DNA from: Solen grandis
Lineage: Eukaryota; Mollusca; Bivalvia; Adapedonta; Solenidae
NCBI GenBank assembly: GCA_021229015.1
Contig: CM037788.1
Location: 41,731,810 to 41,795,809 of the forward strand
Reading direction: 5' to 3'
DNA length: 64,000 bases
Within the stretch, counting starts at the first letter, position 1, and every line of letters starts with the position of its first letter. The position numbers and the translations under genes are program-made. The notes below the pieces were generated by a model. It had not been told where the DNA came from. It saw only the letters and a list, made by a program, of their open reading frames with translations, and did no database searches. This document shows positions 44,623-55,693 of this stretch, one piece after another.

Positions 44623-44654
44623 GAGGGAATGGGGTTGGGGGTAACGCCCCGCCG

Positions 44655-44860
44655 ATTGTTTTTCAGTCATTTGGATACTATGCCTTACATGAAACAGATA
44701 AAGTGCTGCCACACTGCAGAAATGTGACATGATACTACATCCTGTCATATTACCATGACACCGGGCCAACCAGTCCTAGATCGTACCACTTTTACGACTA
44801 AGATATGCCGTGGCCGGGGATAGAATCAACGACTTCCAGATTCCGGGATGAACGTTCTAA
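44655..44860 (-). mobile_element. SINE copy, family B
   Basis: tttttcagtcatttggatac, then acagataaagtgctgccaca, then accgggccaaccagtcctag and gccgtggccggggatagaat: the same block order as the full copy at 51231-51524, minus strand. Confidence 0.75.
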
Positions 44861-44874
44861 CCAGTTCAATCCTC

Positions 44875-45005
44875 CGCTACGACACACCAAAATCGTTATG
44901 ATAGCTCCTTTGTGCTCACCCAATAATGGAAAAGATACGTATTTCATATGGACAATGCCGAGGCTGTGCCTTATCGTGACTGGTTCATCTGAATCTACTT
45001 TCAAG
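44875..45005 (+). mobile_element. SINE-like repeat, family D, copy 1
   Basis: cgctacgacacaccaaaatc, then atgatagctcctttgtgctc, then ggaaaagatacgtatttcat and gtgactggttcatctgaatc. A second copy lies at 45470-45670. Confidence 0.6.
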
Positions 45006-45282
45006 GTGTATATAGAATATTATTCATTTCGATGAGATACTGAAATATATCAGTGAGGTATAATTCATATCTAACTGTTGAAACTGTGAGTGATATTATA
45101 GAATTTTGAATCCCGATCTGTACATTGAAATATATAGAAAAGTAGAACGTGAAACGGATAAAATTTCCTGCGTAGGTTAAAAATTGTGATTTGGCGCCAT
45201 TTTTAGCAATGTGTGACTAGTATAATGCAAAAACTATAGCAAGCAGTTACTGTATAAGAATAAAAAAAATTGGTTGTTTTCA

Positions 45283-45401
45283 GTGAATATGGAATATATC
45301 TCATCTCGAAGTGATACAATTCTCATATTTTCACTCGAGCTACGCGCTCGTGAAAATATTGTAATTATATCACTTCTCAATGAGATATATTCCATATTCA
45401 C
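45283..45401. repeat. 119-bp near-perfect hairpin
   Basis: Arms of about 57 bp. The left begins gtgaatatggaatatatctc and runs to ttttcactcgagc; the right runs from gctcgtgaaaat to gagatatattccatattcac. The loop is about 5 bp (tacgc). Few mismatches. The right-hand flank (gcaaagcaaacaaa) matches flanking sequence at 24235-24255. Confidence 0.85.
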
Positions 45402-45469
45402 GCAAAGCAAACAAATATCCTCTAAGCATTATGCGCTTTTCACTTTCACATTTGCTATACTCCAGGTGG

Positions 45470-45670
45470 ACGGGTTTCCAACCGGACGGCGTGCGTTCTA
45501 TCCCCCGCCGCGACACACCAAAAACGATAAAAAAAACTGGTATGGTAGCTCCTTTGTGATCACCCATTATCGGAAAAGATACGTATTTGGATTTTTATGC
45601 ACGTCAGATAGAAAGAGGACAAGGCCGAGGCTATACCTTATTGTTACTGGTTCATCTGCTTTTAAGATGG
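45470..45670 (+). mobile_element. SINE-like repeat, family D, copy 2
   Basis: tRNA-like head region tccaaccggacggcgtgcgt then tctatcccccgccgcgacac, followed by the body shared with 44875-45005 (tggtagctcctttgtgatca, cggaaaagatacgtatttgg, gttactggttcatctg). A TTG run and a family-A fragment (about 45713-45790) follow. Confidence 0.6.
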
Positions 45671-46135
45671 ATATAACGTTGTCCGGATTGTTGTTGTTGT
45701 TGTTTGTCTTGTGTTAGCGTGAACTGTCGCTGCGATTGCATGTAGGTTTCTGTCATACAGCGTCGTCCAATTAATAATAGACGAGGGATATAGCATGACA
45801 ACTAGAAGGATTTTTCACATAAAAAAATAAATAATTAAAAAAAGAGTGGCTCATCCAAATACCATGAGGAACTAAGTGATAGTAATTTAGTGACCATAGT
45901 AACTCAGGCACCGGAGTCTAGTAGTCGTAAGCTCGAAACTCTGTTGAGGACGATATTGAGGTTTGTGAAATATATCCACATTCAAGCCTGCCTAAAACGG
46001 CCATTAGACTTAAAGAAGTGTCCAATTCGACAGTTTCATAAGGTTAAATGCATGATGTATTTACGTCCAGAAAAGGTTAAACCGAATGACCATTTAATGC
46101 AGATGGTCGGTAAGTAAAGGTGATCATTCGCGCAG

Positions 46136-47615
46136 GTGATCGCTAAATACCTGTGGTCGCTTATACATGCAGTCGCTAAATAAAAACAATCTCTTATACA
46201 GGCGGAAGCTAATATATGTGATTGCTTTATACAGGTGGTAGCTAATATATGTGATTGCTTTATACAGGTGGTAGCTAATATATGTGATTGCTTTATACAG
46301 GTGGTAGCTAATATATGTGATTGCTTTATACAGGTGGTAGCTAATATATGTGATTGCTTTATACAGGTGGTAGCTAATATATGTGATTGCTTTATACAGG
46401 TGGTAGCTAATATATGTGATTGCTTTATACAGGTGGTAGCTAATATATGTGATTGCTTTATACAGGTGGTAGCTAATATATGTGATTGCTTTATACAGGT
46501 GGTAGCTAATATATGTGATTGCTTTATACAGGTGGTAGCTAAATACCTGTGGTCGCTTATACATGCAGTCGCTAAATAAAAACAATCTCTTATACAGGCG
46601 GAAGCTAATATATGTGATTGCTTTATACAGGTGGTAGCTAATATATGTGATTGCTTTATACAGGTGGTAGCTAATATATGTGATTGCTTTATACAGGTGG
46701 TAGCTAATATATGTGATTGCTTTATACAGGTGGTAGCTAATATATGTGATTGCTTTATACAGGTGGTAGCTAATATATGTGATTGCTTTATACAGGTGGT
46801 AGCTAATATATGTGATTGCTTTATACAGGTGGTAGCTAATATATGTGATTGCTTTATACAGGTGGTAGCTAATATATGTGATTGCTTTATACAGGTGGTA
46901 GCTAATATATGTGATTGCTTTATACAGGTGGTAGCTAATATATGTGATTGCTTTATACAGGTGGTAGCTAATATATGTGATTGCTTTATACAGGTGGTAG
47001 CTAATATATGTGATTGCTTTATACAGGTGGTAGCTAATATATGTGATTGCTTTATACAGGTGGTAGCTAATATATGTGATTGCTTTATACAGGTGGTAGC
47101 TAATATATGTGATTGCTTTATACAGGCGGAAGCTAATATATGTGATTGCTTTATACAGGTGGTAGCTAATATATGTGATTGCTTTATACAGGTGGTAGCT
47201 AATATATGTGATTGCTTTATACAGGTGGTAGCTAATATATGTGATTGCTTTATACAGGTGGTAGCTAATATATGTGATTGCTTTATACAGGTGGTAGCTA
47301 ATATATGTGATTGCTTTATACAGGTGGTAGCTAATATATGTGATTGCTTTATACAGGTGGTAGCTAATATATGTGATTGCTTTATACAGGTGGTAGCTAA
47401 TATATGTGATTGCTTTATACAGGTGGTAGCTAATATATGTGATCGCTGCTAAATAGAGGTGGTCGCTGCTAAATACAAGTTATTGATTATATAAGTGGTC
47501 GCTCATACTGGTGGCGGCTAAATACAGTTGATCGCTAACATAGGTCGCTTATACATTGGTCGCTAATACAGTTTACCGCTAAAACAGACGGTGGCTAATA
47601 CAGGTGGAAGTCAAT
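46136..47615. repeat. 33-bp minisatellite array
   Basis: Core at 46202-47422 is exactly 37 x 33 bp. Ten near-identical units fill 46202-46531, a divergent 66-bp segment sits at 46532-46597, and twenty-five units fill 46598-47422. The unit reads gtggtagctaatatatgtga then ttgctttatacag, and is itself two related halves of 16-17 bp. A gcggaagc variant marks units at 46202, 46598 and 47126. The 66-bp segment also precedes the array (46136-46201), showing block duplication. Degenerate single halves (ggtcgctaatacag type) extend to about 47615. Because 33 is a multiple of three, frames stay open on both strands; these are not genes. Confidence 0.97.
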
Positions 47616-49176
47616 ACGAGTTCAAATGTCTCTTCAATTCTTGAGTTACACTCGAAAATTAGACGTGTATGTTTTTTTTTTGTTTTTTGTTGTTGTTGTT
47701 TTTTTTTGTTGTTGTTTTTTGTGTGTTTTTTTTTTTGTTGTTTGTTGTTGTTGTTGTTTGTTTTTGTTTTGTTTTTCGTTTTGTTTTTATTATTGTCAAT
47801 GAAGAATGTAAGATATAACGGGATCAATTTCTATGTGCGAGTGATGCCATTAGGGAATGAAAATAGTTAACTATCATACTGACACTTGAATACACAAATG
47901 TAGTCCTGAAAATACGAATATACCACTTAAAAGTAGTACTGTTACATCTTCCTTGTGAATAGCGCTCAGCATATAAGGGTAGTTTCAGGGCAATGTCAGG
48001 ATAATGAAACGTTGCAGTTTTATAGCACTTTATCTGTCTCAAGTAAACACATGTTTAAAATTGATTGAAATATTGTTTATGAGACGTTGGATCAAAGCAA
48101 AACAACAACAACAACAACATCTGTTATATACAAGCTGAGTTTGACCCAGATTAATCGCTATTTTCAAGGTTTAATTATGCCAGTTTCTGTTTCAGCATTT
48201 ATGGTTATTGATTTGATAAATGGCCTATTTTAGTGCCATTTAATTTTGCTGTTTGATAAAGATAGAGATACCCGCATGGCAATACTTAAGTCCTCATCTA
48301 ATAATTTCGCTCATATCGTTTTAATCGAAACCACATGGCCCTAAAGAGGAAGGCTATTTGCATATTTAATGCAGATACGAAATATAGTTGCATTTGAGGG
48401 TTCAGATGATGGAGGGCCTTTGATCTACCCCGAGCTATTGACAAAACAGGTTTTTTTCCCTTTCTAGAGAATGTTTCGTTGCAAATTAAAGCAACAACAA
48501 CAAATACTTGTGTTTCCCAACTATGTGCCAGAGAGAGAGGGAGAAATGTATAATTTGATTTTCATGTATCACATCCGCCCTGATTCCGGGGTTTGGATGT
48601 TTTTAGATCTGCACATGCAGTGTTAATACCAGTATTTTATCCTGTGGTTGCATAATTATGTTTAGCTGATTGCGCGTATCTTCTGAATCCAAGAAAATTA
48701 TAATCTAACTCCACATACGCGACAATTTAAAACCACAACCTAAAACTGTTCCTGTTTTTGTAGACTGACATAAATCCTTTTTGTGCTTGTTTTGCAGTTC
48801 TCTTGATTTCTTCACATGTATATAAAGACCTTGACACATTTTTTAGTGGGGCAAGTAAAAACGTTGGGAGTCGTAGACCTAACATTAAAACACAAATCTG
48901 CTGACGGTCTTACAAAATCTGCTTTGCATGATTGTAGATATGATACCACCACGTGCACCATATACGCATTTTTAACGTAACATTATTTTTTTTATCAAAT
49001 ACACGAAATTGCTTCATAACCATACATTAAAATGATTAGTTCCTCATTGTATCACCGTTGAAAAGTAGACATACAACTGCTGGTGGGACGCTTACTGCGA
49101 TCAATTTTTTTTGTGTGTTTATATGTGCATTTGTGAGTGCGTGCGTACATTGTGTATGTGCATACGAGCGTGCATG

Positions 49177-49216
<40 letters not shown>

Positions 49217-51230
49217 TAGATATCAGCTAATTAATATTCATATTACGGTATAAGACATATTGAACAAAGATAGGAAAGTCCTATTAACAACAGTGATAAA
49301 ATATTGTTTAGCACACAGCAGATCATTGAATATTACAACTTTTCAAAAAGTATTGAAAAATTTCAGAGAAAATGTAACTATACTACAAAATAATCATTTC
49401 TTTGCTGCAAAGAATTATTTTCAGTTTCATTTTTGTTATTTTATTATAATGTTTTAAATGCAACCATTGTAGCAGAAAAAACAACACAATTTACATAGTT
49501 ATTACCATGCTGTTATCATTCTATTCTATAAAATATTTTCATCTTTTGTTTTATTTTTTTACATGAGGTGTCATTTTGAAGGTAATGTTATGTTCTACAA
49601 TTCATTTTTTTTTTCCATATATTTTCGAAAGAATAGGAGATATTTGGAAACATGACATTGCGAGAATTAGACAGTTTGTTACATGTTATTGTGAGATTTT
49701 GACTTGTTTAATAGGTCTTTGCAGTATTCAAGAAACGAATTTATATTTTAAGCTCTTTTTATATTTTAAGCAATAAACAGATGATTAGGCGAAAAAGTAT
49801 TTTTTTCCCCTAACATGGAAACATTTTTTTAACTTATTTTTTTGCAAAGAGGAATTGGCGAAGCACAGCGTTTTGCAATTGTAATAGCTCTCGAATGCTA
49901 CGAATAGATGTTTAGGGTAGGTACAAAAAATAGGGTCGGTCGGAAACAAGAAACTTTTTTATCGCGCCTTAAAAATGCACGTGCATACAATATGCCTTTA
50001 TCACGTATGTTATATTTTGCTATGCGTAAAATTCTGAAACAAATATTTGTTTTGATCCTAAACATTGGGGTCGCCTTCTTGGCGTCATGGCAGAATATCA
50101 ACACATCTAAAAACACATGAAGTGTATGAAAAAATGGATCGACTGAAAGTCATGTGCACGTGGGGATATACAATGCGGTCTAATAACTAGGCCAGTATCA
50201 AATTCCACGTGCTAATAAAATCCGGTTTTACAATTTCATTGCGCAGATATAAAAGACAAGCCACTTTAATTAACAATAAAAGTGCCATTATTTTGCATGA
50301 TGTTCATTCTGTTTGTAATGGATACCCATAAAACATAAAATTATATAAATATTTACACTTTGGGAAGCAAACACATTTTGCTTCAATGTTAATTGCAAGC
50401 AAAATCTAGGTTTAATTAGAATTTTGAAATCTCTCAGTTTTGTCATAACTGAAATACTGTCAGTTAAACTAAAAGAATGTTGGATATAATTAAGATATTA
50501 GATCTATTCTAAGAAAAAGGACAAGAAAAAGATTAAAAGCCTTTTAAAAGTAACAAAGGTCAATGAAATTGGTAATTATTAATCAAGTTGGAAACTAGAT
50601 ATTTTATCGCTTACGCAAAAAAAATAAAAAAATAGTTCTCATAAAATCACTAACTTAAATGTGTTCGATGCCCTACACGCCACATTCACCCACGCACATT
50701 AATACATGTACTGTACTCGCAAAGATGTGTTCAATCCATATTATGTTATCATGTCAAAAAAAATAAAAGGCAACATTTTCTTGAACCTTGAGTCGGAAAC
50801 AAAGAACGATGGTCTGTTTCTGAAAATGAATAGTTTATACCTGATATGTGTTGTTTTTATGAAATAGTTTAAAATAAAACGAATTAAAATCATACCAGTC
50901 GGTATTGATTACATAGATACATTCATATATGAAATGCCGATGTACAGTGTACATGTCAATAATAAAAGATTCCGTCTGTCCGTCTGTCTCATATTTCTAG
51001 AGAATTGTGTGCGTGGGGGAGTGGGTGTGGAGAGGAGGGAGGGGTCTTGGCGTCAAGTTATTTTGTCACAAATTAAATATTAATCACGTGGCATGTGGTC
51101 ATTATTGTTGAGATCAGGGAGAAACTCAAGTGTATGACCGTCGTTCATGACCAGGAATCGAACCCAGGACGCATTGATGCAAAGCGAAGTACGTTATTGC
51201 AACGCTAAGCAGGTATCAATCAAATAAGAA
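47616..51230. other. intergenic, simple repeats, no gene seen
   Basis: T/G-rich low-complexity run at 47670-47790; (TA)n then (GA)n at 49177-49216; a tail-like aataataaaagattccgtct followed by tandem GTCTGTCC at 50958-50990. The short open frames have no domains or splice-linked partners. Confidence 0.55.
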
Positions 51231-51524
51231 GTCTGCTTGTTTTTGTGTTTGTTTAACGTCTGGCCGACAGTATTTCAGTCATTTGGAGACGACGTCAACT
51301 TGAGACAGATATGGTGCTGTCACACTGCAGTATCACTACGTAGACATGTGGCATGATACCACACCCAGTCACATTATCCTGACACCCGGACAACCAGTCC
51401 TAGACCTATACTAGAGCTTTACCAGTACCATTTTTTACGACTTTGGTATGTCGCGGCCGGGGATCGAACCCACGACCGCCTGCTCCCAACGTGGACGCTC
51501 TAACCACTCGTCCACCGGGATTGG
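51231..51524 (-). mobile_element. tRNA-derived SINE, family B, most complete copy
   Basis: Reading the plus strand: tail region gtttgtttaacgtctggcc, body (acagtatttcagtcatttgg, cacacccagtcacattatcc) and reversed head (gccggggatcgaacccacga, then ctctaaccactcgtccaccg). Flanked by an 11-bp repeat with one mismatch, tcaaataagaa (51220-51230) and tcaagtaagaa (51525-51535), a likely target-site duplication. Confidence 0.88.
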
Positions 51525-52343
51525 TCAAGTAAGAACGTTGATATAGTTTGTAGGAAGTTCTCAGAATAATTCAATAGAAAACAAGCAATTCAAAAGAAAA
51601 AATGTTCAAACGATTATACGAAACTAAGATATAAGAGATTTATTAATAAAAGGAGAAGATGACTTTTAAACATTTATTTCAAATTGGCACCGATGTACAG
51701 AAAACGTATAAGTACTTGAGACATCAATAGCATTTACAATTTATAGAAAATAAACATGAAACTAGGTATATAATGAGAAGAACATACTAACACTCTTCCA
51801 TCCGAACAATGCAGTGTTTATGATTTAATATTTATACCTTTCCGGAAATCATATGCGTGTGTGTATCTGCTTGCGCGCGCGCAAGATTCAGTTAAATGCG
51901 CTTTTTTTTTGCTTTGTTTTTTGTTGCTGTTTTTGTTTGTTTTCATTTACACCGTACCTTGCAGCAGATTAACGCATACTGCGAACAAGTCTTGATTTTT
52001 AAGATCAATATCAAAAGAGCATCGTCGAATTCATATACATATCTGTACAATATCCAAACTCTCTTGCGACAATACGATGAATATAACTGTCTCATGTTCT
52101 TCTATTTATGATAAAGATATATTGATGAAATTGCAAAAATGAAAGCTTTAACATACGCACATAACATAATGTTCATCCTCGAGCATCAATGACGATTATG
52201 CAAGAGATTTGACCGCTTTTTCGGAAATGCGAGTGTAATGCCGCAATCAAACTTTGTAGAAAGCAACATTCACCATAATTAATAACAAGGAAAAGAGCAC
52301 CACAATGGAACAAAATTTACGGAAACATAACCGGATAATCATT

Positions 52344-52724
52344 TTATACTAAAGGCGGAAGTGACGTATGTTGTCTGTTGAATTCGTCTTTGACATCTTC
52401 TTTGACTGTTACCGGAGTAACCATCAGTCTTTCGTAAGGTCCATGAACATCCTCGGTGGCTCCCAACCGGGGGCTTCCCTTTGTATACGTATAAATACTG
52501 TCAACAATTTTCGTATACAAACGAGGATGAATTCTCGATTTTTCGAATTCTTCAGTAGTTCGCGTCATTTGTTTGAATGGTAATTGTTTATTTTCTCTAA
52601 GATGGAACTCGGTGCTGGTCTCCGGCTCCCGGCGAGGTTTAAATGCCATGTTGCTATTAGGTGATGATACGTCTAACATGCTGTACAGCTTTTTCTCATA
52701 CCGTTTTTCAATTGCTCGTTTGGC
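52344..52724 (-). CDS. exon D: terminal coding exon
   Basis: Acceptor tttaaaatgcag. 126 residues from AKRAIEKRYEKKLYSMLDVS to HTSLPPLV, then TAA at 52344-52346. Continues the basic helix of exon C across the intron, which supports the join. No AATAAA signal was pinpointed downstream. Confidence 0.78.
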   Translation of the reverse strand, partial: AKRAIEKRYEKKLYSMLDVSSPNSNMAFKPRREPETSTEFHLRENKQLPFKQMTRTTEEFEKSRIHPRLYTKIVDSIYTYTKGSPRLGATEDVHGPYERLMVTPVTVKEDVKDEFNRQHTSLPPLV

Positions 52725-55006
52725 CTGCATTTTAAATGAAACAAAACTATTACAATGTTGTTTGAAGGAAGGGGAAGATACAAACAGAAAGTTTGAATGA
52801 AACAATGTCTAGAAGATCTTTGTGCAGCAAACATATATGATATTTGATAAACGCGACCTGAAATTAATGCAAATTAGCTAACACAGTGACAACAAATTGG
52901 AATATATGTTCAAAAAACAACAGAATTCCGTACTATAATTAGCCCTGGAAAATAAAGAGTGAATATGAGGAGACATTGTCTAACTTATGTTAAACATAGT
53001 GGATAATGTTTTGAGTGAATATGGAATATTTAACGGGTATCGCAATAATGGGTCTATTGTGTATAATTGATTCTGATACCACACGCGGATGAATCCATAC
53101 GAAAAGAAAACAGAGGGAGGCAACTAAACTAGTAAATACTGGTAGGCTACATATCCGAATATATGTGTACCCAATTTATCTCCCTTTATAAGTTTAAAGA
53201 GTAGCCCAGAAGATCTATATGACTCGAAATGTTGGACATGAGTTTTATATCACGCCAAACAAAATGTGTATTTAGGGCAACGGTCTTAAAAAGGCTATGT
53301 AGGGTAGGAATGAGTTGTTGTTTTTTTGTTTTTTTGGGTTTTTTTGTTTCTTTATTTTTAGATTAAAGTCCAGTCATAACAGGGAATGAATCACGAAAAA
53401 CGACGGTCCCAAGATGGCCGTTAAAAACGGCCGCTAAAAGCTTTGGTGTCGGCGGTTTTTGCTAGGTAGGCTCGGCTTGCCCGAAACTCGGAATTATTAT
53501 TTTAAACACCACTGATGGAACACAGTATTTCATCAGTTAGCAAAATTAAAAGCACAAATCATGTTTTACTTTCTCCAAATTAGGATACTTCATGCTCTCT
53601 CAAGTACACTTGTATATAATCATCCTCAGACAGCAGCTGAAGTATGTTAGAATGTAAGTATTCAAATCTGTTTGACACCTTTGGAATCCCAAAAATAGAG
53701 GTTAACATCTTTTCTTCGTCTTACCTATTAGAAAACTTAGTTATTTGCTAAACAAGACCAGCGAAATGTGTTTTTTGTTGTTTTGTTTTTTTTTTGGGGG
53801 GGGGGGGAATCTTAAGTACCGATATTACTTAGATCTAAGTATTGCTGGTGAAAGTTTACCCTTTACCTCATGAATATTCATGTACAAATTTAAGCCAGTG
53901 CTGGTTTATCAGGGAAAAAATAATCAGAATAAATTACTTCCCTTGTATAATTAAGACGTATAAACTCCAGTGCAGCACTTATCAATAAAGCCAACAAATT
54001 AAAAAGTTTACCCTTTCCTTCCGCTTCTGTTTGGCAAGCTTTTCTATCTTAGCCTGTAGGGGTAAGTCCTTTACCCTTGGGGTAAGGGCGGGTACGATGC
54101 TTGGCTGACTAGGCAGTTTCTTGTTCCGACTTGCGCTGCTCTCGGGGAACGTGAACTCACGAGACTGGAATAGGTGATGCTTTGGAGACGATATGGCGGC
54201 CTCCACCGACAGCGATCGTTCATCCGGCTGAAAATGTCCGAGTGAAATGGAAAGATACATAAATGGATACTGAAACTCAGAAATTTATATATAAAGGCGC
54301 GAAAACTGAATGCGATTATTCATGTGATGGCACTCTAAATATGTTTTGTACTGTTCATAACGGTATTGCCTGTAATGAAGAAACTATCCATTTTTTTTCA
54401 CAATCATAGGATGTTGCATAGACTCACCATGCGTCTGTAAATGGGTATTGATAAAGATATTACACACATATAGTTTTAGTTCAAATTCGTACCCAATGAC
54501 CAACTGTAAAAGTTTGATTTCTGTTAGAAGCATAGTCGTGAGCTCCAAGAATTTCATTAATTTTAAGTTATCAATTCTTAAGTAAAATATTTCGTAATCC
54601 CAAAACATATGAATACATGGAAACATGAATGAACAACATCTTGTTCAAACAATATTTGAAAGTGTTATGCCAACCATGATATCTAAATGATATATATATT
54701 ACAGATACATAAAAGTAAACGAAAGCATAAATGCAAACTCTTTTGTGCAACTTAGATTGTATTTTGAAAAGAAATATTACATGTACATTAAGGTAATCCA
54801 TTCGACATTAAATTGAGATCTTGGTTCATCAAGTGATTTAGGGAATTATATGGTAAATACATGCCTTTATAGACTTAGAACAGAATAGCTTACAACACCA
54901 AGTCAATGGATGTTTGCATTTGCACTGCAGTCTTTCTAAATATTTGAAGGACCAGGATTATAATTCAATGACGAATGGACTACCTTAAAATCAGCGACAA
55001 CCTGAG

Positions 55007-55053
<47 letters not shown>

Positions 55054-55648
55054 AAATAAATGATGCATTCAAATTAACAAAAACCTAAATGCACACTTTC
55101 TTTTGTAATAGAGTATCGTTATATATTTCTAAAAGAAATAGTAAATTGATATTATATAAAGCCTGTGTGCACTTTTTCTTGTACATATGAGTATGTGTTT
55201 AATTCAAGTGAATATGTAAATATATCTTAAAGAAATAACAATTTTGAATCAACGAAAGATTCCCTCGCATCTAAGTATAGGCTACACTCACCCTCTCGGT
55301 AATGAAGGCTGGGGAGATAGCCAATGAAGGCAGAGAAGGGATTTCACTAATGAGGTCATTGATCTCGGGGTCAGTGCCCTCCTCCGGGCTGTTGTGTCGC
55401 TTTGGCAACCGGTTCTCTGGTATCGGCGGTAATTTCTTAGGCTTCTTATGTTTCCTTTTTGGAACGTAAGGAGGTTCGAACCTGAACTCTTTGAATGCGC
55501 ATGACTTTGTGTAACCATGGTCACGGGACAGCTGAAACGAAGGTAAACATAGTGTGTGTATCTTTTAAAAAAGAATCGTTTACATGTACAAGTTTTGTTG
55601 GCATTAAATTTCGATGAAGAAACAGGACAGCATGTTCGTGAATACGTG

Positions 55649-55693
<45 letters not shown>

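Noticed and set aside
46124..47452. Long repetitive open frames over the 33-bp array as cysteine-containing repeat proteins
   Set aside because: Open on both strands because the unit is 33 bp without stops; no start context, splice sites or flanking coding sequence.
47579..47870. Lys/Asn-rich or Phe/Val-rich proteins
   Set aside because: Both are translations of a T/G low-complexity run.
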